Notes under the pieces: generated by a model
Seen by the model: only the letters and a program-made list of their open reading frames with translations
Database searches by the model: none
What the model was told of the DNA's origin: nothing
From: Echinometra lucunter
Taxonomy: Eukaryota; Echinodermata; Echinoidea; Camarodonta; Echinometridae
Assembly: GCA_029962745.1 (NCBI GenBank)
Contig: CM057157.1
Location: 4,665,435 to 4,729,434, forward strand
Length of the DNA: 64,000 bases
Direction of reading: 5' to 3'
In this document: positions 38,018 to 50,000 of the stretch, in pieces
How positions within the stretch are numbered: position 1 is the first letter of the stretch
Layout of the letters: every line of letters begins with the position of its first letter
Position numbers and translations under genes: made by a program

Positions 38018-41000
38018 GGTTGAGTGCGCCTGGTGGATGCCTTCCCACAGAGCTCTTAGTTTCTATCTTAATTTGTATTGTTCAAGCATATGTTTCCTCT
38101 TTATTGCTATCTCATGTCTTTGTGTATGACTCCAGGAACCTACTAGACAATTTTTGTCTCATTTTTTGCTATATTTTTCGTATATCTGCTATTTTTGATT
38201 TCACCACTGCTTTACTGTGTTGTAAGTAAGTAGCCATCTTCACATGCATGTTGACCATTTCTTGTACTGCATAGGGCACAGTGTACGGCTGTGCGCACTT
38301 TCACAATGAAATTGGCTAGGCTGACAGCCTTAGCATCCATTGTATCCATTTGTATTGTGTCTTTCACAGCTGAACTTGTTCATTATACTACTGGTACATG
38401 TACATGTAATGCTGTTAAACCTGATCCAAATGGAAAGCACAAATATGTTGGTATACCCATTCAGCGGTATGCTAATTCTCTTTCTAGATTTCGCATTTTG
38501 CTACTGATCTCGGGAGACATCAACCCTAACCCTGGGCCTTCTAGTGGATCCAACCTTTCAGCTGATTCTTTTACTTCACATTTTACATATGATAGTCAGA
38601 CACTTCATGCCCTTAATATAAGGGATAGTTGTTCCACGAGAAGATGGCGAGAAGATAATCCTATTGTATGGGACCGGTTGGTGTCTCTCGGGATCAGTGG
38701 ACTTTGTCGAAGGCGGAGGACTCATCGGGGCAAGAGAGGAGGACGATGTCTCTTTAAGGGGCATCTTAAATTTGCCAGCATTAATTCCCGGTCACTACGT
38801 AATAAAGCTACTATTCTTCAAGATTTTGTTATAGATCACAAATTAGATTTTGTTTGTGTAAGTGAGACATGGCTGACTTCAGATGACGATGCGGTTATAG
38901 GTGACCTGTGTCCTGACTCCTACACTTTCAAGCATTGTCCAAGGGTCTCTGGGCGTGGCGGTGGAGTGGCTTTTCTTTACAAGAACAGTCTTCACGTTGT
39001 CACCAAGCCGCATGAAAATTTCAACAGTTTTGAATGTCTATCCGCAACCATCTCCAACGATGTTAATTGCATGGACATCTCTGTAATCTACAGGCCTCCT
39101 GGTGGACATAGCTTTTCAGATTCCTAGATGAATTCTCTGATTTCCTGGATAGAAGCATATATCGAACTCCACCTTTTATCATCACTGGCGACCTGAACAT
39201 TCACCTAGACAATAACTCTTCACCCAACACACAGAAGTTTAATGATCTAATTAGCGGTCACGCCATCTCTCAGCTAGTTGATACTCCAACACACGACAGA
39301 GGTCACATCCTTGATGTTGTCATGGTTAGGGACTCTGATGATCGAGCTCTCTTATCGAAGCCTCGAGTCATACCTGGTATCTCAGACCACTCTGCCATCT
39401 TATGGAAGGTCAACTTTCCCAAGCCGAGTCGGTCCCAGTCCACTATAATCAGTCGCAACATCAACAACATTGACAGGGTGACTTTTGCGAACGACATCAC
39501 TAAATGTGACATCATTGCTCCTGGGACAGAGAGTGCAGATTTTTGTGTCGACACCGCCGTACATCGTTATAACTCTGAACTGGGAAGGATTCTCGATATT
39601 CATGCACCGCCAAAAGAAAGGAAAGTCCGGATTCATGTTGACTCTCCATGGTATAATGACAACATCCGCTCTCAGAAGAAAAAACGAAGAAGGCTGGAGA
39701 GGCAATGGCGGCAGTCTTCACTTCATATCCACCGGGAACTCTTTTCTGCCCAGCGTGACCTTGTCAATTCCCTTGTGAAGAGGGCAAAGCGTTCCTATTA
39801 TGTGGCTATCATTGAAGACTGTCACGACGACTCTAAAGAACTTTTTTCTGTGGCTAATCGGCTGCTGAACCGTCGACAATCATCACCTCTTCCTTCCCAC
39901 TCTGACAGCTCGCAAATGGCATCTACATTCCTTCACTTCTTCCAGACCAAAGTCAAGATGATCTGCGATAGCTTAGCACCAGATGAGTCTCCACACAGCC
40001 AACTCACTTCCTCCTCCTTTGAAACTATCCAACCTACCACTCCTGACGAGATCATGTTACTTTTACGTAAACTTCCTTCCAAGTCATGTCAGTCAGATCC
40101 CATTCCCACTAGATTACTCAAGGATTGTTCCCCTTCTGTTGCTCCAATTCTCTCACATCTAATTAATATGAGTATAGAACAGGCATACGTTCCTCCCTCT
40201 CTGAAAGTTGCTCTCATTACCCCACTGTTAAAAAACCCTCCCTGGACCAAAACTCCCTCCAAAACTACCGCCCAGTTTCAAACTTACCATTTTTGTTCAA
40301 GATTCTTGAAAGGATTGTGTTCTCTCAATTGTCTGAATACCTTTCGGATAATGATTTGCTCGATCCTTTCCAGTCAGGTTATAGGTCTAATCATAGTGTA
40401 GAAACACTACTTCTTGACGCGTCTAATTATATCTTACAAAGTATGGATAAAGGGAACACCACAGCTCTTTTGCTGTTAGACTTGTCCTCTGCCTTCGACA
40501 CGGTAAATCACACTATCCTTTTGAACACACTTAGTTCACTCGGTGTTAAGGGTGAGGCTTATAAGTGGTTTGAGTCTTATCTCTCATTCCACTCTCAGAT
40601 TGTTTGTATTAACGGTTGTAAATCTGATGTTTTGCCTCTCTCTTGTGGAGTACCACAGGGTTCTGTGGGCGGGCCAACTCTCTTTTCGATTTATTTATCC
40701 GGATTGCGACAAGTTCTGTTGAAACATAACATAAAATACCATATTTATGCAGACGACATCCAACTCATGATTTCTTTTAATTCGGATCAACTAGCTGCAG
40801 AAAGTTCCATCCATCGTCTTGAATGTTGCATGGTTGATGTTCACAATTGGCTGACTTCTCACTCTCTTAAGTTGAATCCAGCCAAATGTGAATTTCTTCT
40901 TTTTGGCTCCAAAGTACAGCTTAGTAAAATCCACATCGACTCCATCTCATTTTCTGGTCTCACTGTAAATTTGTCAAGTTCTTGTCGCAATCTCGGTATA

Positions 41001-44000
41001 GTTTTTGATTCTCACATGACAATGTCGAATCACATTTCTTTTATTTGTAGATCAGTTCGCTACCAATTGCGAAATATTGGTTTTATTAGGAAATACTTGT
41101 CTCGACCGGCCACAGAAAAATTGGTTCACGCTTTAATTTCGTCCCGTCTTGATTTTGGAAACTCCCTATTGTTTAATCTACCCCAGAATCAGTTAGTGAA
41201 ATTTCAGAAACTTCAAAATGCTGCCGCTCGCATCGTTTCTCTATCCACCAGGCGCACTCACATTACTCCTATTTTAAGATCCTTACATTGGCTCCCTGTA
41301 AAACAGCGTATTATGTTCAAGATTTTGTTGTTAACTTTCCATTGTGTTCATGGCTCATCTCCCCAGTACCTTATTTCACTGATCAAAAGTTATACCCCTT
41401 CAAGATCCTTACGTTCCTCCCTTTCCAATTCTCTTGTTACCCCCAAAGTTTCCAAAACCTGGGGTGAAAGATCATTTGTTTACTCATCCTCGAAGCTATG
41501 GAATAGCCTCCCTCATAACATCAAACAGTGCTTGACTTCTGAAACTTTCAAAAATTACCTCAAAACATTTCTGTTCAATTCTTCTTAATTTCTTTTATAA
41601 TTTCCTAAAAAGCGCCTTGAGCACTCTACAGAGTGGATTTGGCGCGATATAAGTCTTAATTATTATTATTATTATTATTCATTCATGAGAGTAAATATCA
41701 AATAATATCAATTCTACGTTTTCAGTTGATGGAAACTGTTTTTAATGAATTTATTTCATTCCTTGCTGAGTGGTCAGACTCTTTACAGAATGTTCCTCAC
41801 TTTCTTCTTCTTTTTTTTTTTTTTTTTTTGGGGGGGGTTGTTATTAATTTTCAACTATTGTGCTATTATGTTGTTGTTATTTTCATGTTGTTCTGAGGTT
41901 CCTTTTGTTTTACATTCCCAGTCCTTTCTTTCCAACTCATGTATTTGTGCGTGGATTTGTATCATGGAACTCATTGTCCTACCACCAGATTGTGCAGGTA
42001 CTTTCAAAGAAATTTATTTTGAAGAAAGTTGCAACAACTTGTAAACATACATAAGGAATAAATTGTGAGAGTTTTAAACTGCAACATATTCTTGTAAACT
42101 AATATCATTTTCATTTTGTAAATATATGTTTCATTTTCCTTTGTAGGATACTGAACCAGTCTGCTCAGTACTTTGAATTGAGGTGTCGTCTTCTGGAGGG
42201 ATTGAGGGGTAAGCTGTAAATTCTAATCACTCTCATTGATTTTCTCTTGGGTTTATTCCTGACATTTTTTTTTTTTTTTTTTGGGGGGGGGTACTAATGC
42301 ATCAGTGTAAAGCGCTGATAATGAGTGGTTCTTTACATTAGAAATGTACTTGGTTTCTTTCATTTGAAAAGATTTAACATAATTTCTCTTAAGGTCATAA
42401 ACCATGATGATCAACCTCTTTCATACTATAATATCTCATCTGTAGGATATCAAGGCTTCTTTGTTTTCGAATGATAGTGATTTTTATGTAAATACCAATC
42501 AATCAATTTGTTCTTCCCTATCTTCACAGTGAATGAACAGAAGTTCTTGAAGGTAAATCCTGTATCCATGCTAGGAGATGAGATTGATTGGTTACATAAC
42601 TTTGAGCCTGGTGATTCAGAAGATATGAACCTTTCTAGTACAGATAACACCATCGTAGCAGGTCATCTTCATCTTATCAGGACACTACTCACATGTGAGG
42701 GCGTGGACAAGAGGAAGATAGGTGAGAACAGAGATGTGGTATCGTTGGTGGGGTGATAAGATCTTGTATCTCAAATTTTAGCGAAAATTACTTTTTTGTA
42801 TTAAACTCCAGATTATCAGTCAAGTAATGTCATGTCCAAATCCAAGCTCTCTTACAACAAAAAGAAAGCCACCACGGCATGTCAAAGGAAAGGCAATCCC
42901 ATTGCTTATAATGCTTTGGCAGCCATGTTTTTTCACTTTCCTGAACATTTGATTTTTTTGAGAACGAGGTTTTGTCGCCCCACCGAAGATATGTGCTTTT
43001 TATTTGCCTTGTCTGTATTTGAGCATCTTTGGCTACAAGTTCATTCCAGTGAAAAACAAAGTGAGAATTAGCACACCTTAGCAAAGAAGATCAAGTCCCT
43101 TTCAATTCTTCATTTTGCAGTAAAAGCATGGTCTGTTGTTAAACTTGAAGAACAGTAATGTTCATCCAGAAATAAAACTTTGTTTTTTTTTATTCTGACT
43201 TGTTGCGTATGCTAAAAGTTTACAATCATTGACATCAAAAAATTAATGCAACTTGAAAAGAATTATATTGTGAATAAAACAATATTCTTGGTAATCACCG
43301 TGTTTTCTCACTGAGTAAAGTGAGACCTCTGAATAGTGTGCAGATTTTTTTCTTTTCTTTTTCATGTTTCTTTTTCATGTTTCTTTTGCATAAATAGAGT
43401 GTCTTCCCACAGAATCAATTTACACCTGTGTGTCCCCTTGCTGATTCTTTACAAACATACAAAGTCAAGTTTGTAATAAACAGCTCTCATTCATTAAGAC
43501 TTGTCTCTCTGTGTGCACACAGGTGAGAGACTACTGAACAGCCTGTTGAATGAATACCTCTTTCCTGCATCACGTCTAGTCATGCATCAAGGTGATAACA
43601 GTGAGAAGGGGGACTCTAGAAGAGACTACAATTCCAAGTAAGCCACGGTCCTATCCAACATACTTTCAGTGTAGAAAGTTGTAGGAAGTCTTGATAGATT
43701 TTTAATTCCAAAACCCAGTCCTTGTAACTTTTCTTGAATTAGTTGACAATCTTGATAGTCTTGCTATGCCATGTACAGTAAGACCTAGCTACTTTCATTT
43801 ATCAAACTGCATAAGTAAAAAGTTCTGATAGCCCTATATGTAACGATATCTTTTAATGAGCTATCATCATTTCTTTCATTTTCTTTTTCTTCTAATTTGT
43901 GTCATTGTGGAGTGTTCAAGATGGTGGTACAGTGTCTTAGTTATGGGTTGAAGAGGGAAATCAGTTTGAAATTAGAAATCTGTTTCCATTTTAACCATTG

Positions 44001-47000
44001 CACTTTGCCTCTACATGTCCCATAGCTAGTTTGCTGTTAGTGGTCTTCATGCCATAATAATCGGATAGAGTGTTGAGATTTGCGTACATCAATCTTTATA
44101 ATCTTACACATGTATGTATGTGATGTATGATATTTATCTATTGAGGTAGCACATATGCTTTCCCTTACCATTCAAAGTGTTAGCTTTTTGTGTACTTTCC
44201 ACTTGGGTTATATTTCCTATACAGTCTCTCTGAAAATAATTAAATTAGATTAGTTTACATTTGTGTGGGTTTGTCCAGGTTTTGTATTATCCATTTCCTG
44301 TCCAATATTCAGGTTTTGTTTGGCATTCACTATCTAAAGCATATTGGTGTGTCACAATTATAGTTTTCCATGTGTCGTTCATATCCTTTTCCCTAGATCA
44401 ACTTTAATAGGATGATTAGTTGAAAGTAGAATAGAAAAATACATTTTGTGGACCTATGTAGTACATTGCCTGTCCCAAATGGAAAAGTGATTATTTTCAA
44501 GCTCTAGGATAGACCTTTCTTTACCTTGATAAGTATGGCTGATATCCATCCCCTACAGAAATGGTTCTTCATTGTATCTGTCAAATTTGTAAACATAGAG
44601 CATAGCACTGAATTTGCCGTTGCGGAATAGAACTACTAGACAAAAATAAACTGTCGTATTTAGAGATAACCCTCTTTATCTTACACACATGCACAATCTT
44701 AGTGTTTACTTGAAATAACTGCCTATATCTCCTCAGTATTCCCCACTCCGATTTGAGTGAAGGTTTGAGGCATGCATACTTACACAAGTAAGTGCTCACC
44801 TTTCATTATCAAACTTGCAATTTAATATCTCTGTCGAGCACCGTATTACACATGTGGGCCACTACCATCTTGAATACAAGTTGCCTTGATGACGAGCATT
44901 AAATTTAAAGAGGCGGTGGAGAGAAAAGTTTGAGAAGAAATCTTGAAATTAATATGTGAAATTTCTCAAGTCATAAAAGTGATCAATGATCAAATGGCCA
45001 ATCATGTGATTGTCGTGTCCCGCTTTCACTGCTCACCAAATGCTTTGTCTATGAAACACAATTTATCACATGACAGTCACATGATTTAGGTGAATTCACA
45101 AGTCTTTGATGTGAGATGTAAAAGATTTTGCTCAAATAATTTTGTTTGTGTTTATCCTCAAAGTTTTCTGCTTTTATTTAATCAGACTTGTGGTCAAGAT
45201 GGACTATATATTTAAAGCCAAAATTTATTAACCACAAACTTAAAGGTAGTGTAAATGATTTGAAAAGTCAAACTGAACTGGGGACATGCATTGTACACAG
45301 AAGCACAAGATTACCTGCCTCCTTTGATTAAACAAGATAAACCATGTTTATAAAGGTTTAAAACAAGCTTTGTGTTGATTCCAAAGAAAATGAATCCATA
45401 GAAATCAATGACTCTACCTTTAAGGTGGAAGTGCGCATGAACATTTATTCTCCCATAAGTATCTGGATGTTTTTTTTCATTAGATTTACTTACCAGGTAT
45501 TAATCCTTTCTTCTCAACATTCACTTTCTAATTTATGTCTCTGTATGTGGTTTATTATATTTTTCCTGTGGGGGAGCATTCTTTCAGCACTATATCAATG
45601 TTAATTTATGCACTCTGTATCAGTATTATGTATCTTTGTATGAAAGAAGGCTCAGCATGTACATGTAAATAACATTAGACAGTAGAAAGTTGACACTATT
45701 GCAAGAGATTTGACTACACATACTTAAGTTTATTTTCGAAGTAGTAAAGTAAACAGTGACTATTGCATGAGTAAATAGCTATTAGGTATCTTTAACACTG
45801 GTACTATTATGTATGCATCTGTTAGAGAAAATGGCGAGTGTATTATATCCATGGTGTAAAGACTTGCAAAAACTTACAGTTGGCCCTCATATCCTTAACA
45901 TTTGTTACCATGAGAAGCTGTTGATGTACAGTACTTTATACTCAAGTACTTATCCTGCTTGTAATCATATTACTTGTTATGTAATACACTAATACATGTT
46001 TAATCTGAAGGTTTGTCATAAAGATAATTCATAGCATTTAAAGATGTTGAATTTTCTTGAAGAAAAACTGTCCCAATCTACTGAGGGAAGTTGGAACATT
46101 AGATAGATTGGACTTTAGTGGGATGTATTTCCATATTTTTACATCTGTATTACTGGGGCTTTTTGTGTATTTCACCTGCTCTGTTGGCTGCACATAATGT
46201 ATGTTATTCTGCAATTTCTGATATTAGTCTTGGTGTCATGGCATTGTTATTTTTATATGCTTAGCTGGAGACATGTTGGGAAGTGGTTTTTTGTTTGTTT
46301 GTTTGTTTTTAGGGGGAGGAGTTGCGTTCAATATTGGTTTTAGTTCATACTCAAATTATGAAAATAGTTACATTTACTGAGCCTGTTCTTTCTCTCCATC
46401 TCACTTTTCAGTGATTAATTCTGATTCATTATTTTCTTTCATTTTCAAGTGAACATAAAAGTTTGGAGATCTTGCTCTTGCTTTGTTAAATGCTCATAGT
46501 ATTGGGGTACACCTAGTCCTCATCATGTTTGTTTGACTATACATACTACCATTATATAAAAATGAATTATTTTCTGTAAATTGCTCTCATTTGTATCATT
46601 GTTTACTACTGGTTTTTCTTTGTTCATTTATTTGCAGGATATCTGGTAAAGAATCAAGGATTGCAGCCTTTGAGTTACTGGTTGTACTATGTGAGGGCTG
46701 TCCATACAATCTGCAGAGGGTTGCATCACAGCTCATTAATATGCATCATCAACTGGACCCTTCCATTGCCAAAGAATGGGAGGTAAGTCATCATTTATTG
46801 AGAGGGAAAGCTTCTAGAGCTATATGAGCTGAAAGATTCCTCCAAATCTAAGCCACCAAATGGTCTATAGGTTCAAACTGAATACAGCATGATTGAACGT
46901 TTTAAAGTTATGATTGCAGAAATGTGTTAGAAAATAATTAGAAAGGTAAAGTGAGAATGTTAAGTCATTATTAAAATGATGAACTGTAGCAAGTCATCAG

Positions 47001-50000
47001 AGGTTACCATTGCTTGATGAGGTGGTGAAGAATAATATCAAGTACCTGTCTATTACTTTCATTCCTAGGTGATTAGCTTCATTAGAGTTTATGTTTGCTG
47101 CTCTCCTTATCAAAGAAACCATTACACTACAGTGTGTGTGTTGTAAAAAGAAATACCATACATACAGTACATGCATGATTATCTTGAGTTTCCATGAATA
47201 AAATTATACAGATATGATATTTATATTATATTGGATGGCTCTGAATGGGATACCAGAGAATATTCCACGAATTAGGGCCAATGCCGTAACGAGTGGAATA
47301 TTCCTGGTATTCCACGAAATAAAGCCATCCAATATAATTATTATTGTCTATACCCGAAAGGAAAGGGATTTAAAATTCAATAAAAGTCATTTCAGCAACT
47401 AAAAAGGGCCCCCATCATACTATTTATTTTGATCACACAAGATTGACTTACCTCTTTATGACATCATCAAAGTGTCGTTTGTGCATTGCGTGTGTTGCGT
47501 ATCCGTGCATTGTTTTTTGTTATTGCGCATGTTTGTTTTATTGCGCGCACGTGAAGAGATCATGAAATATCGCATAATATTGCACGGCAAATTTTGTACA
47601 TGTGCCTACGGGGAATTTGGCGTTTTATACGACATGCTCTGATATTGCACAGACAAATCATGCAGAAAAAAAATATGTGTTTTTAATGCACCGCTAAAAT
47701 GCCCTATATAGATGATAATTATATTATATTGGATGGCTCTGAATGGGATACCGGAGAATATTCCACGAATTAGGGCCAATATTGCACGAATATTCCTGGT
47801 ATTCCATGAAATAAAGCCATCCAATATAATTATTATTATCTAAACCCAACAGAAAGGGGATTTGAAATTCAATAAATGTTATTTCAGCAACTAAAAAGGG
47901 CCCCCATCATACATTTATTTTGATCACAGTTTGACTTACCTCTTTATGATGTCATCAAAGTGTCGTTTGTGCATTGCGTGTATTACGTATCCGCGCATTG
48001 TAATCCTTATTGCACATGTTTGTTTTATTGCGCGCACGCGAAGAGACCATGCAATATCGCATAATATTACACGGCAAATTTTGTACATGAGCCTATGGGG
48101 AATTTGGCGTTTTATACAATATGCTCTGATATTGCACAGATCTCATGCAGACAAAAAATATGTGTTTTTAATGCGCCGCTAAAATGCCCTATATAGATAA
48201 TAATGAACTAAATTGCATGTATTATTATCTCCTTATAGTTCTTACCACCAGTTGAAGGTAGAATGACCAAGTATGTTGGTTTGAAGAATGGAGGTGCTAC
48301 ATGCTACATGAACTCTGTCATACAGCAACTCTACATGACTCCTGGTATCAGAGAGGTTAGTAGATGAAAGCTTGATATTGTTGTTATTGTTGCCATTAAG
48401 TGCCCCTGACCTGGCTGTGATTCATTATGACCCCATGCTCTTCTATATACAAGAGTTTCACAAATGTCTACTTACACCTTCATGCCTGAGGGCTGATATG
48501 GTGATTGAAAATACAAGGTACATTAACCTATTGAGTACGATTTGATTTCAGCATAACACACATTTTCCATAGACCTAGCCAGAGTTATCTCGGTCTTAGT
48601 ATTCAGTGGGTTAAGTGTCTTGGTTGCTGTGATGATCAGGAATAGATGGAAGATGAAGATTGTGAGAAAACCTGAAGATAATTGCTATAGTAATGATTTC
48701 TCAAATATGAATGTGTTTAGAGATTCTGGAAGAAGATGTTTCAATAATGCAAATATGAATTTCAAATATGAAATGCAATATGTGTTTTTTGTGTCACCTT
48801 ATTTGTGATGGAAAACATTAAATTAGGCAATTTGACTACATTTTCACTAATATGAAAGTAAAATATGTTTGGTAATTTAAAGCTTAATTGGTCAAGGTTA
48901 ATGGATTTGAAACAGAATGTATCCTTCCATTCCATCCAATTTCCTTTCTGTGTGATGGAATCCACAGGGTATCCTTGCTGGCCACACCCCTGAGAAAGAG
49001 AAGGGAGAGGATAGCATCTTCTACCAGATGCAGAATGTCTTTGGTCATCTGCTAGAGAGCAAGCTACAGTACTATGAACCTGAGAGGTTCTGGCAAGTCT
49101 TCAAGTTCTGGGGAGAACCAGTCAACATCAGAGAGCAACAAGATGCTTTTGATTTCTTCACCATACTTACTGATCAGCTCGATGAGTATCTCAAGGTAAG
49201 TTGGAGACTTCTCCTGCTGAGAGCATGCTGACAGAGACATTTANNNNNNNNNNNNNNNNNNNNNNNNNNNNNNNNNNNNNNNNNNNNNNNNNNNNNNNNN
49301 NNNNNNNNNNNNNNNNNNNNNNNNNNNNNNNNNNNNNNNNNNNNNNNNNNNNNNNNNNNNNNNNNNNNNNNNNNNNNNNNNNNNNNNNNNNNNNNNNNNN
49401 NNNNNNNNNNNNNNNNNNNNNNNNNNNNNNNNNNNNNNNNNNNNNNNNNNNNNNNNNNNNNNNNNNNNNNNNNNNNNNNNNNNNNNNNNNNNNNNNNNNN
49501 NNNNNNNNNNNNNNNNNNNNNNNNNNNNNNNNNNNNNNNNNNNNNNNNNNNNNNNNNNNNNNNNNNNNNNNNNNNNNNNNNNNNNNNNNNNNNNNNNNNN
49601 NNNNNNNNNNNNNNNNNNNNNNNNNNNNNNNNNNNNNNNNNNNNNNNNNNNNNNNNNNNNNNNNNNNNNNNNNNNNNNNNNNNNNNNNNNNNNNNNNNNN
49701 NNNNNNNNNNNNNNNNNNNNNNNNNNNNNNNNNNNNNNNNNNNGTATATGATGATGACAAAATAACATTTCTTTTAAAGCAAGAACTTGAAATTCTAGCT
49801 CGTTCGTTTCTCTCGCTCGTAATATAAAATAGGTTCGTTTGGGACAATACACAGCTTGAGCGAAAGACGCTAGAGCGACTTCTCGCTATAGCGTCTCTCT
49901 ATGACGCCCCTATGACGTAATAATACGTCCGGTGACCTCAAGGAGTGTTGCACATGATCCACAACCCTATGAAGAAATCGCGACTCTCTCCAAATCTTGT

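Larger units (their letters stand above)
37973..41679 (+). mobile_element. CR1/L2-group non-LTR retrotransposon (LINE)
   Basis: About 3.7-kb LINE in USP24 intron 21, same strand as the gene. It has an APE-type endonuclease, a reverse transcriptase with YADD, a CR1/L2-style C-terminus ([20 protein letters not shown]), a 3' stem (AGCGCC..GGCGCGATATAAG) and an (ATT)n tail (41659-41679). It is flanked by CATTCAT on both sides (37966-37972 and 41680-41686). A T-run (37973-38016) sits at the 5' boundary. Two single-base frame breaks (about 39115 and 40231) interrupt the long frame. The second lies in an A-run, so it may be a sequencing error. Confidence 0.93.
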
